In this document: positions 10,035 through 19,778 of the stretch, one piece after another
Numbering within the stretch: position 1 is the first letter of the stretch
Layout: every line of letters begins with the position of its first letter
Assembly (NCBI GenBank): GCA_002749535.1
Contig: MZZL01000408.1
Coordinates: 2,372,631 to 2,436,630 of the forward strand
Direction: 5' to 3'
Length of the DNA: 64,000 nt
From: Apophysomyces variabilis
Taxonomy: Eukaryota > Mucoromycota > Mucoromycetes > Mucorales > Mucoraceae
The notes under the pieces: generated by a model
Seen by the model: the letters and a program-made list of their open reading frames with translations, nothing else
Told to the model about the DNA's origin: nothing
Databases searched by the model: none
Made by a program: the position numbers and the translations under genes

Positions 10035-12645
10035 CTAATACTCTTGTGTCGGCCGGCGGAACGCGTCCGGGCGCCCATGGCCGTTCCATATAGATTGCGC
10101 AATGTAGAACATATTCTTGCTTGTATTAATATCACGATTCCATCGCGTTCTATAGGTTTTGCAGTCTTGCATGCCATGTGTTTGATACCATCTTCAGTAA
10201 CCACATTGCATAAGGTCTTCGTTTTGCACTTGTGACAAATCTATTTGTATTTCATATTCAGTCAAGCATGGATGAAACAACATTGCCTCAGTTACCTGTG
10301 ATATGAGGTACTCGTCTATCTTCACTACAAGCACCTCGCCACGAGCCTCGCGTCTCTTCAAAATCCTCCATAATTTGTTAATGGCCGCTTTTCGATGTCC
10401 TTTGCATCGGCACTTGTCCTTCCCAAACATCCCCGCCCCAAATACAAACAATGGCATCTTTCCATTATTATCCGGATTTGGTTGGGATTGCTTCCAGCTT
10501 CTGGCTCGACGGCTTTCATTTACTGTAGAACGCACGGCAGATAATGGTTGCTCGGGTATCCTATCATTGTGGGAATAATTACTACTTTATCCTGATATCT
10601 GTGCCTTTAATACCTTCCAGTGTTCTTCTTGTGCCTTCTACGCTGCTCGCGATTTTTCTTCCGTTTCTTTCGGTTTGCACCACGATGCTTTCATTTCCGA
10701 TGGTTGTATTTACGGCCTCCATCTATCAAAATATTTGCCAACTTTTCTACCGCTCGTTGCCTGCCTTGATGGTCGCGGAACCGCCCTCTCGGTCATTTGG
10801 CCCGTAGAAATTGAATAACACATCTTTGTGCAGGAAAAAGTAATCCACTCTTCCATTGTATTTGCGGATATCGCATGTTTTTGCACTTGGAAAATTACTC
10901 TTGATGGTATCAATGCCCTAATGTCTTTTTTGTTTCAATAGCTGCTGACCCCATTGAGGCGACCCAGTCATGCAGTAATACTCTGCAGACGAACAGCGAC
11001 GGATTTCATGCTCTGTTTCACCAGCACCATATGACGCAGTATATAGATGCCACACGCCAGGGTCAATCCCACACGCACGATAATATCTGTTGATGTCCTC
11101 AGTGGTAAAATCATCGAGTTCAAGCTCAACTGTGTTAAGCTTTGCACCGCGAGCAAAGTGAAAAACAATACTAAAACCGTCCGTGCAGATTTCATTTGTG
11201 AACGTTCCGCAATTCATGCTAAAAGTGATCCTTAGCTTCGTACATTATTCTCAGATAACAGGTAACTGACCTTCGGAAGCCGTACTTGTTCAAGTCAAAG
11301 ATTTGGTTAAAAATCTCCAAGTTACCTTCATAGTCGTCTGTATCGTTTCTGACTTGAACCAACGCCCTCAATGCCTTTACATTAATGATGACGAAGCGAA
11401 AGTGGAAGGAAAGTTGAGGTGCTAATGAAAACAGCCTAAGCAAGTTGCCTGATTCCTCGTCGTCGTTCTGTTGATGCTCTTGCTCGTACATCTCTAATAT
11501 AGCACGCAACACAGGGATACATACCCCAGGTCGTTCCGATAAAGCCAAGAGAGTGCACGTTTGGGGCATCAACGTAATAAGAAATTCACGGAGGTTAACA
11601 ATTGCAAGGAATAGATCTAAGGACGCATTTTCCAAGCATGAGGGCCAAGCTGGCTCACCACCGGCAATGCTTTCGTACAGATAATCATACGCGATCCGAC
11701 TTGCAGACGATTTAGATAGATCCTACGGTGGGAAACAATAAGAATGTCATTGAATCAGGCATATAAATTTCTGTTGCGCTGCCTTACTGGAACAAGCATT
11801 TGAAGCCTATGAATGATGAATCCGCAAACTCTTTGTTGGAAATTTTCAGCAATGTCGTTTGTATAAGTATATCGCAATGTCTTGCAAGCCGCAGAAAGAG
11901 CATCATTATATCCATGAAGTTGTTTCTCGGGAAAACAATAGCAGGATGCCGCTCGCGAAATTGATTCCAAAAATCATAAATGTTGTCTGGTATATGAGGA
12001 TTGGTGTTCGTCACAGAGATATTCATCACCAGTTGTGCGATCGAATACCAAAAGTTCTGTGAGTACAGATACACTGGGATTTCTCTCTGGCTATATTTGA
12101 TTATATATGCCTTGACAAAGAATTGCATCCGGATTATAAGGTTGCGCATGAATTCCGATAAAGACGTGATGCGACTTTGCAAGAGAGTTGCGTACTCTGG
12201 ACGGACGACATTTTGAAACGGTATTTTTCGTGAAAATCTTTCCACTTTGTTCCCGTATCGCGCTTGTATTTCTTGTTTAATCGTACGGTTCCGGCGTTGT
12301 CGACGAGCGGCATCAGGGTTCGCGTTCAGCGCATCCCTTGAGGTACGTCCTTTCTTTTTTTCAGCCTTCAGTTCTTGTGTGTCAACCTCAGTTGCATTTC
12401 GTTTTTTCCCAACTGCAGTAAAGTATCAGAATCAGTGTGAAATTATCAGGCGTTAGTAAGAAGATACTGACCTCGTTTATATGATTCATGAAGGCGACAT
12501 TTCTTACTTGTCTTTAGTTTATGGCCGTGTTCACCACAATGACGACAAGCAGCTATCAAGTTCAATTTAGTATGGCATGATGACAAACCTTTGTTTTTGG
12601 CCTCCTCTTCTTTTTGAAGCTTTTCTGCTTCTTAAATGTTGCAAA
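10035..12645 (-). pseudogene. Fanzor (eukaryotic TnpB/OrfB homologue) relic A
   Basis: Decayed RNA-guided-nuclease-type gene of the Fanzor/IS605-OrfB lineage. Order on the - strand: Lys/Glu-rich N-terminus; zinc-knuckle-like motif CRHCGEHGHKLK..CRLH (12480-12555); a basic patch; a large alpha-helical region (11219-12245); TNEICTDGFSIVFHF; the RuvC-I motif RACGIDPGVW (11056-11070); FVFGAGMFGK; the RuvC-II motif VVKIDEYLISQ (Glu codon 10311-10313); zinc-ribbon CHKC near 10235; and the RuvC-III motif TRWNRDINTSKN (Asp codon 10131-10133), ending at TAG 10035-10037. Introns remain legible, for example the one starting at 10295. Lesions: in-frame TAG at 10918-10920, a frameshift near 10785-10795, TGA at 10691-10693, TAA at 10607-10609, and a one-base loss near 10163 between the two Cys codons of the second CxxC. 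The true 5' end is not found. The copy is almost certainly inactive. Confidence 0.82.
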
Positions 12646-13623
12646 TAGCAAAGGTGAATAGACTAATATATTAAAATGAAAAGAACCGATAGAAAGTCTA
12701 TAAAATCGTAAAATAGGGAATCAGTCATTATGGAGAACGATTGAAGGGAAAGAGAAAGGAAAAGCAAAAGTAGACTTAAGAAAGAGGGATTATATTCTCG
12801 TTTGTCAAAATCATTGTCTTCTGTGACTGAGTACGAAGTAGGTTTTGCGTTTGACAACATTTCGTTTTACACCCCATTCATGCGTACTTATGATTTGGAA
12901 CCCACAGTTTTGCCAAACTTCATCTATTGCGCAAGTGGTAAAAATGGATGCAAATAAAAACAGTATAACGGTCAAAGTTAGAGAAATTGCATAGGAAGAT
13001 GCAGTATATGATGCCTCGTGTCGGGAACAATTGCTTGACTGCCAAAGAGAAGGGAGCAATCATTTGACGGCCACTGTCAGTAAGGTTTCATTTGCCTGAT
13101 TTAGGAGGATGTACCAGTGTGTATGAGATCAGAATGAATTCATCTAGAGATGATACAGGTATGATGTGTCATTCGTGGTCATCGTCTGCTCAAAGAAGGG
13201 CCATTGATACTTTCTTTGTACACTCATTGTTAACTTTACCACTAAAATATGAATTCATCATTGTTTTCATTAGAAAGAACAATCAAACTTTCCTTGATAT
13301 GCATTCTGGATCGCACTTTATAAACAAAACAGGATCATATTTAGTGGAAATTTTGAAGTCTTTCATTTCTAATTTTCTGTCACTTATTGTTGTAATGACT
13401 GATTACGCCATGAATAGTGGTTCCAAATAGGAAGTGCTACTCTCATTTGTTGAACACAGTGGGGCAGCTATGGATGAAACCTCACGTATTGAGGAAGTTG
13501 ATATGGTAGAATAAACAAAAGTTTTGTGATCATTTTGTTCGTGAGAGAGTCTACAAGATATTGAGAACAAGAGTCTGACGGTTGGGGAACCATGGCTTGC
13601 TTTAAATATCGTAAGCCTCTATG
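12646..13623. other. AT-rich spacer
   Basis: Contains open frames on both strands (12663-12860, 12811-13059, 13092-13430) with no recognisable domain and poor start contexts. It may include the missing first exon or the left end of the Fanzor relic. Nothing else is supported. Confidence 0.35.
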
Positions 13624-13628
13624 GTATG

Positions 13629-13797
13629 TGTTATAGAATTAGCCGAAAGTAGAAAGTAGAAGTAGAATTGACAGCCAGCTATTTAATTAGTCTGCACTTA
13701 GAGAATAAAGAACTCTTTTTCAGCTGTATCCATTCTGACCCTGGAATTGTAGCCCTATAAACCTCTACTACGATCCTAATCTAGTAGTCAATAAACA
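13629..13797. mobile_element. Solo LTR with 5-bp target-site duplication
   Basis: A 169-bp segment begins TGTTATAG and ends AATAAACA, the TG...CA termini of LTR retroelements with short inverted ends (TGTT/AACA). It is flanked on both sides by the same 5 bp, GTATG (13624-13628 and 13798-13802). Inside are an AT-rich TATTTAATTAG box and an AATAAAGAAC poly(A)-like stretch, typical of short Ty1/copia- or Ty3-type LTRs. No internal domain or second LTR is in the window, so it is best explained as LTR-LTR recombination. The superfamily is undetermined. Confidence 0.7.
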
Positions 13798-14317
13798 GTA
13801 TGTCTCGACGCAATACTCAGTAATTCAAACTATTTACGTTGAAAATTACTACTGACTTTGTTTTGTTATTGTAATTGATACGTTTGATAAGGTTCAGCCT
13901 TTACTTACTGTCCTTCCATACATCATACAGACATCTGGCGTTTTGAATTACACAAACAAAATCGGCTACACTGTCTTTGGTGATATTTTCCAATATCCTC
14001 AACTGTTTTAACCACCGGGTCGTTTAGAATGATCTTCTAATTAGTGAGATGGGTATCTATGTCTTCCTGATGGAGTTACGCTTGCCCCTGAGCGAGCACG
14101 CGCTTTTGATTCAAAATCTCTTATTGGAATCTTCATGGTTTCATTGGATGATTCCGCAAAATTTGACTCTCCGATACTTCAAAAAAAATTTCCCCTTCGG
14201 AGTTGCAATCTCCTTTGGAAAAGTATTTTTTCGTCTCCCTGCTAAAATGTGGATCTCATACAGTTGAGTCTCATTTTCAACCAATAAAGCCCCATACTTC
14301 CTGCTAATATCGCCTCA

Positions 14318-14491
14318 CTGTCTTAATATAGTAATAAAAAGATCAGGCACAAAAGACTTTGCTTTCTGCCAAGATCACTTTCCCCTCCTGATATAGTAAA
14401 AAAGCCCTTCAAATTACAAATATCTCTTAAAAAGCTTCTCTTCCTTGCAAAGGCCAATTTGCCAAGATGCCTTTCTGTCTTGATATAGTAA
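14318..14491. repeat. Three diverged direct repeats ending TGATATAGTAA
   Basis: Near-identical boxes lie at 14321-14334 (TCTTAATATAGTAA), 14388-14399 (CTGATATAGTAA) and 14478-14491 (TCTTGATATAGTAA). The last two are also preceded by matching GCCAAGAT tracts (about 14368 and 14461), so the unit is longer than the box. They sit 55-230 bp upstream of the TATA box of the recombinase relic and could be element-end or promoter repeats. Confidence 0.55.
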
Positions 14492-14545
14492 GAATGACAT
14501 TGGATGACAAAGCTTTCAAGATGAGTCGACTGGAGCGAGCACGAA

Positions 14546-14555
14546 TATATAAAGG
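14546..14555 (+). promoter_or_regulatory. TATA box of the Crypton-type recombinase
   Basis: TATATAAAGG lies 143 bp upstream of the ATG at 14689, in AT-rich DNA. It is a strong match to a eukaryotic TATA element and suggests that the element carried its own promoter. Confidence 0.55.
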
Positions 14556-14688
14556 CGGCAAAAAGATGCATTTTTCTTCATTTACTATCAACTATTTTGA
14601 AACAAATGTTAAGTCATAACAGCTTTTACATCTCTTTCGTATAGCACAACCTAAATGCGCCTCATATATAGCTCTCTTCGCTTATAAA

Positions 14689-16829
14689 ATGAACAACCAA
14701 ACGAACGCCCGCTCTGTTGTCAACAACGAAGGTCTTCAACGCATGATTGACAATAATGCTGCAATGCATTACAGCAGCCAAATGATTATTGCTCAAAGCA
14801 TGGTTCATCGTCCCGTGAATACCCTTAAGGCTTATTCTGCTAAGCAACAAGACTGGAAGGTAATTCTAAATACAAGACCAATATGGAATACATGGAACTT
14901 AAACGTGCATTGTTGCTTCAGGAATGGTGCCTCCAACAGCGATTTGGCGACGGAGAAATTGTCACCGACCAGAAGCTCAGTTATTTCCTTGCAGAGTATA
15001 TCATGAAACGCGGCCGAAAGCTTAGAAAAAAACGAAGATGGCACTCCAATCCCTTTGGGCAAGGAGTCTATTCTTGGGTAAGTTAAAGCTGTTGTGGATA
15101 TCTACAATCAGCAGAAGGCACTTGGCTTGAATTCTCATGGACCAGCAAGAGGACCGCTTGTCAGAACCTTTCTTGACACTCTTGAAAAGGAAAAAGTCGG
15201 GGCAAAGAGACAAAACTATGAAGATCGAGGAAAAAACACCCTAAACGATGGCTACACCAAACAGGAACTGGAGAAAGTCAGTCGTCACTTCTTAACTGAG
15301 AAGAACAATACCACTGGTTGCAGAGACAGGCTCTGTTTCCTTATTAGCCACGCCATGCTCTGCCGTAGCCAAACCGCCCTTGGGATGCAGTTTGCCGATC
15401 TGTTCTCGCTGGTACTTGACAATCAAGGTGTTTCCGAGTGCATTGCTTTGGTGGCTACCATTATGTTTGGAAAGACGAATCAGCACGGCAAGATCGAATA
15501 TGGCTCGTCAATTCGCCATCATGACGCTGAGCTGTGCTGTGTTGGTGCTCTTGCCTTGTACTTCTTCTCTAGATTTCATTATGAGAACGAGCCTTTCCCT
15601 GACTTTACGTCTTGGGAAAACTGGTACGAAACCTTTGTTTTCAAGGACGAGGATAGATTTACGCCTATTACCTACAAGGCTCAGCACAAGGTGTATACCT
15701 TGGCATTCAAGAAACTCGGCATCCATACCTCCAATGTGACGCACGCTAACCGAAAGAGCGCATTAAACATGATTGCCCAGGAAAACGTTTCAAGTGATCA
15801 ACAGAGACTGGTGGGCAGATGGGGAACAGATCGCATGGTCGGCTGCTACGTCCCAAGTTTGCCAGTTGAGGCGATGAAGATTTTGGCAGGCTTTCCTCCT
15901 CACCAAGGCAATTACTTTTTGTCGCGTGCTGTTGTAGTCCCTCCCATAGACCTGCAAGTCATGGTGTTCCCGCACGTTGAGTTCTGGAAAGAAAAATTCA
16001 ACACCAACGATGGAGTACAAGAGGACATTGCGGGACCAGACTTTTTGGACCTGCTGTCCCGCTTGCGAGTGGTATTTCTTCAGGTAATCGATAAAACAAC
16101 ATTAAATGTTGTTCATCTTACTGATATGCCAATCTTTGTACGACTCCGTGGTCTTAAGGAAGAAATATCCCTCCTATTACCTTTGGACGTGCGAGCTGTT
16201 TGCAACGGAGCTCTACAAGCAGTTCGAACAGCAAGTACTTGCTTCCCTTAGAGAAAACCACGAGCTCTTCTCGCCAGCCAGAGGGTTCAGTTGGCCTTGC
16301 CTGAACTGGTTTCTACCATGACTTCCGGCTTTGAATCTCTCTCCTCCTCAATCCATGCGATGCAGGCTTCCCATGCAGCTGAACTTCAGAAGGTTAACCA
16401 GAACTTCTCCAACTTTTTCACTCTGGGAAATGCCTGTTTTAACCGAGATTCACCCTCTGTCCTGCAGTCAACATCCCTGGCCTCAGTAACCAACAACGAC
16501 CAATTTCTGTCTCTACAAAGTTCAAGCGCCACCTCAGTATCACCTTTGTACGAGATGAAGAGAGATATCATGACCGTAACTAATGTTTGGCGAGAGTACA
16601 GCGTTCGTCTGCCTGGTTGTCCGTCTGTGAAGTCTTTAGAAGACAACTATGGCACTTCTTGGCGAGGGTCAAGGAAAGAGTCTCGCTTTTCAGCAGACGG
16701 AAAGAGCTGTATAAACTTATTGAAGAATCAGCCGAGAGAGATCGCACATCATGTGAAGAAGCCTCTAGAAGACTGGAGCAGACAAGGGTAGCAATGAAGC
16801 TATCTTTAGATAAATTGGAAAACAAATAA
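14689..16829 (+). pseudogene. Crypton-type tyrosine recombinase with GCR1-like C-terminus (decayed)
   Basis: Relic of a Crypton-family transposon protein (tyrosine recombinase related to the CBF3/Ndc10 fold). The N-terminal SAM-like part reads RPVNTLKAYSAKQQDWK; after an intron (14859-14921) come EWCLQQRFGDGEIVTDQKL and AVVDIYNQQKALGLNSH. The catalytic core keeps the expected residues: Arg in LCRSQTALGMQFADLF, His and Arg in THANRKSALNM, and the Tyr nucleophile in GRWGTDRMVGCYVPSLP. The C-terminus is GCR1_C-like (VWREYSVRLPGCPSVKSLE, then SRRKELYKLIEES). Lesions: a frameshift at the A-run 15026-15032, TAA at 15079-15081, a lost splice acceptor (AC instead of AG at 16140-16141), a frameshift near 16275-16290, and another near 16687-16691. 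The core is open for 385 codons, which suggests recent decay. Confidence 0.82.
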
Positions 16830-18229
16830 AAGACTCTGCTTAAAAGAAACGCCATTAAATATCCTGCATCTTGAATGTTTACTTAAGAAATAAGTATGAG
16901 AAGCAATCTTAGTTAAACCGATCAGCTATGAATCACTAACAACTACTGACATAGCAATCATATAATTAGCCTTTGCTAACAGAACATAGCTTAGGGTATA
17001 AAAGAATACAATACTAAACCTTTTTATGCTTTCTATATAGCCATTTGACAAAGAATTGATGCAGCTAATTTACTACTTTACACGTCCAAAATGCATAAAC
17101 TCTTAAGGTACAGAGCAGACGGAAATTGAAAATTTTCTCCACAAAGGTATTTTCGTCATGAAACTCACTCCTCTTGTGAATTTCAGTGAGTCTCAAGTCT
17201 GAGCCAGGACTTAGGGCAAAAAAATATCCTCTCAGTATTTTGCAAAGAAATTTGCGCCACTCGAATACAACGGTTTCGAACATCGCAAATGTTTCCGCAA
17301 AAAAAAGTAGCGTAATAGATAATGCTTTCTGCAAGACGATCTGTGTCTATTCAAGTACTTTTGCGCCTTTTTTGGACGCAATATATGTTCAGAGTAGCGT
17401 GCAAAATCATCCCAAAAAAGTATGGAACGAGCAATTATTAGAACTAAACAAACTGGAAGAGAATGGGTCTAGGTTACTACAGTGTATTGAATTGCAGCGA
17501 TTAAAAAAGCATTGCTGACCCAAAGCAGTGCGATCAAAATACATATTGCCACAATCAGCAATAGCTAGCGAGGGGCGGATCATGGGCATGCACAAGGATT
17601 CACCGCCTGCTTGATTGCATTGTTCACATGGTACAATAACCTATATTTAAGAGGGGATGCTTGGCATATTCATATGCGAACTACATGTTTATGGCCTACT
17701 GTGATTAGTTTTCTATCCACAATAATTAGTAAGCAATCAAGCTTTACATTTGTCCATAGTTAGATTGTTTGCTATTGTTTGATAGACAGATGCTTCTTTG
17801 GTCAGGTTCTTGACAGACTATTCGGCCTGCGTGAAAAGCACGGCTTTTACGGCACGGTGGCTGACCTTGAAGTCCGCCATTTACATCCCGTGCGTGTTCT
17901 GATATCGTGCCGAAGGACAGGGAAGACAACTAACACTGACAAGCTTACGGACGAACTGCATTGCAAGGTACATAAAGCCGAAAAGCCCGTGCCGAGTCAT
18001 TTGTGAACGTCAGAAACAATTCGGAGCTTTTCCCCTTAAAAACTCGTTGACAGGCACAGGCACCGGAGAACTGTCTAATCCATAGCAGACTGGGCGGATA
18101 CAAGGCAAACAGTTGAATCGTCGAATGTGGGTGCATAAATACTGTTTTGCAGCCAACAGTACAAACTGAAATCTGCCAGTAACTATTGCATAGTACAATT
18201 AGTAGTGGCGTGAGGAAGCAAAATTAATC
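16830..18229. other. Spacer with a GC-richer island
   Basis: AT-rich DNA without a convincing gene. The frame 17186-17518 (+, 110 codons) has no recognisable domain. From about 17790 to 18110 the base composition becomes clearly more GC-rich than its surroundings. It may be an old gene or element fragment, but no product is recognisable. Confidence 0.35.
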
Positions 18230-18292
18230 ATGTGTAACCCTCCCGTTGCTCCGTTTCTCCTTTTCTCTCCCCAGCTTTTCACTATCAGGCAA

Positions 18293-19778
18293 ATGAGAAC
18301 CAACAATACAACCAACGATGCTGCCTCGAATCAACAACACGACGCAGCATCCAAGGCTTTTTCGCGAAAACTTCACGCTCGGTCGAAACGGTTACAAAAA
18401 TCAAAAAAAACCATTCGAGGTTTGCTAAACTTTGATCTTCTCGGTTGGTCTCTCTCTGTCTCACACGCTGTTCCTTTTGGCAGAACCTACGGCAACTCGT
18501 AAACGCCGAAGACCACCTCAATATATTCGTAGGAGAAATCGCCAAATACAAAATGGGGAATCCCAAGAGGAACAAGAACAGGAACTTTCTGTGCGAAGAT
18601 CGCAACGCATCTCTGCCAAGGCTCAACCCGTGATTCCAGACAAAAGCACTGAAATTATAGCATCCGAATCCGAAGAGGATGTTGATATGGACAACAGTGA
18701 ATCATCCTTTTTTGAAACGGATTCTGCATCATCGGCATCCGAGGCGGAAGGTTCTTTTACAGATGATGAGGCAGATGCAACAATAACAACAGAAGCAGAC
18801 GACGGAATGACAACCACAACTGGAAAGCGTAAAGAACAAGAAGAAGAGTTAAAGGAGGAGGGGTTATCTCTAGAAACGACGAAAGCGAAACGGCGTAGAC
18901 TCCGCGCGCTAAAAATCACATCCGTCTCACTAAGCACATCGACCGAAACACTTGTTATAGAAAATAACATGGCTGAATCAACTGCTACACCAGTGATATT
19001 GGGAGATAAAATAGACGCCAAAACACAGAGACGAGTTCGATTCAAAAAATCGATGGGAAATACCAAGAAACTGGAGAAGTTGGCCCGACATACAAAAGAT
19101 GAACTCGATCTCAGCAGCCACTCCTTTTTGCCAGAAACAAGTATAACAACTGCAGAGCCAGAAGAAACCGAAGAAGTAAAGACGGAGCAAACCTCTATGC
19201 ACGAAGGATATACCGAGAATAGAGGATCACATATCCAAGACACTTCCGGCACGGAAGATATGAGAGAGCCAAACGATTCTACAGAATGCCAGCATATGGA
19301 CATTGTTAACCCGGATAATGCTGGCCAAAGTGAAATAGTAAACATGAAGGACAGTTTGGCTCTTGAACAAATGGAAGGGCCGGAGCATGTGGACAATACC
19401 GAAGCACAAACTGAAAACTCGCAAAGCAGCGGTTTCTGGAATTCGATTTTCGGCCTTTTTGGTCGTTCATCTTCAACAGTCCTCGACGAGAATCAAAGTG
19501 CAAAAGCTTCGGATAGTGATGTAGATATGGATATCGATACCAATTTGAACGGTGGACAGACTGAGAAAAAAACTGCTGAAGAGCTTAATGTTGACACGAA
19601 GGTGAAGACTCACGGTGACATGGATATCAAAGATAGTAACACTGAATATGGGCACGTGGAGGAGACACAGAGAACCCCGAAATCCACATGGTCTCTCTTT
19701 TCGTGGGTATTTGGTCGTTCATCAAGTCAGAACACGGATACAAGCCGGAATTGTGATATTGTAGATAAACAGACATAA
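18293..19778 (+). CDS. Charged, low-complexity nuclear-type protein
   Basis: Two exons. Exon 1 (MRTNNTTNDAASNQQHDAAS to TIRG) is joined to EPTATRKRRRPPQYIRRRN across an intron that ends in TTTTGGCAG at about 18484. The product, of roughly 480 aa, has a basic N-terminus with likely nuclear-localisation clusters (RKRRRPP, KAKRRRLR), acidic Ser/Glu/Asp tracts (SESEEDVDMDNSESS) and a Thr-rich middle. Near the C-terminus a short amphipathic motif occurs twice: FWNSIFGLFGRSSS (about 19435) and TWSLFSWVFGRSSS (about 19688). No catalytic domain is recognised. An upstream in-frame ATG exists at 18230, but a CCAG acceptor-like site lies between the two, so the start at 18293 is preferred. Confidence 0.65.

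Noticed and set aside
13092..13430. 112-codon + strand frame
   Set aside because: No ATG at the start, no domain, AT-rich composition like the surrounding spacer.
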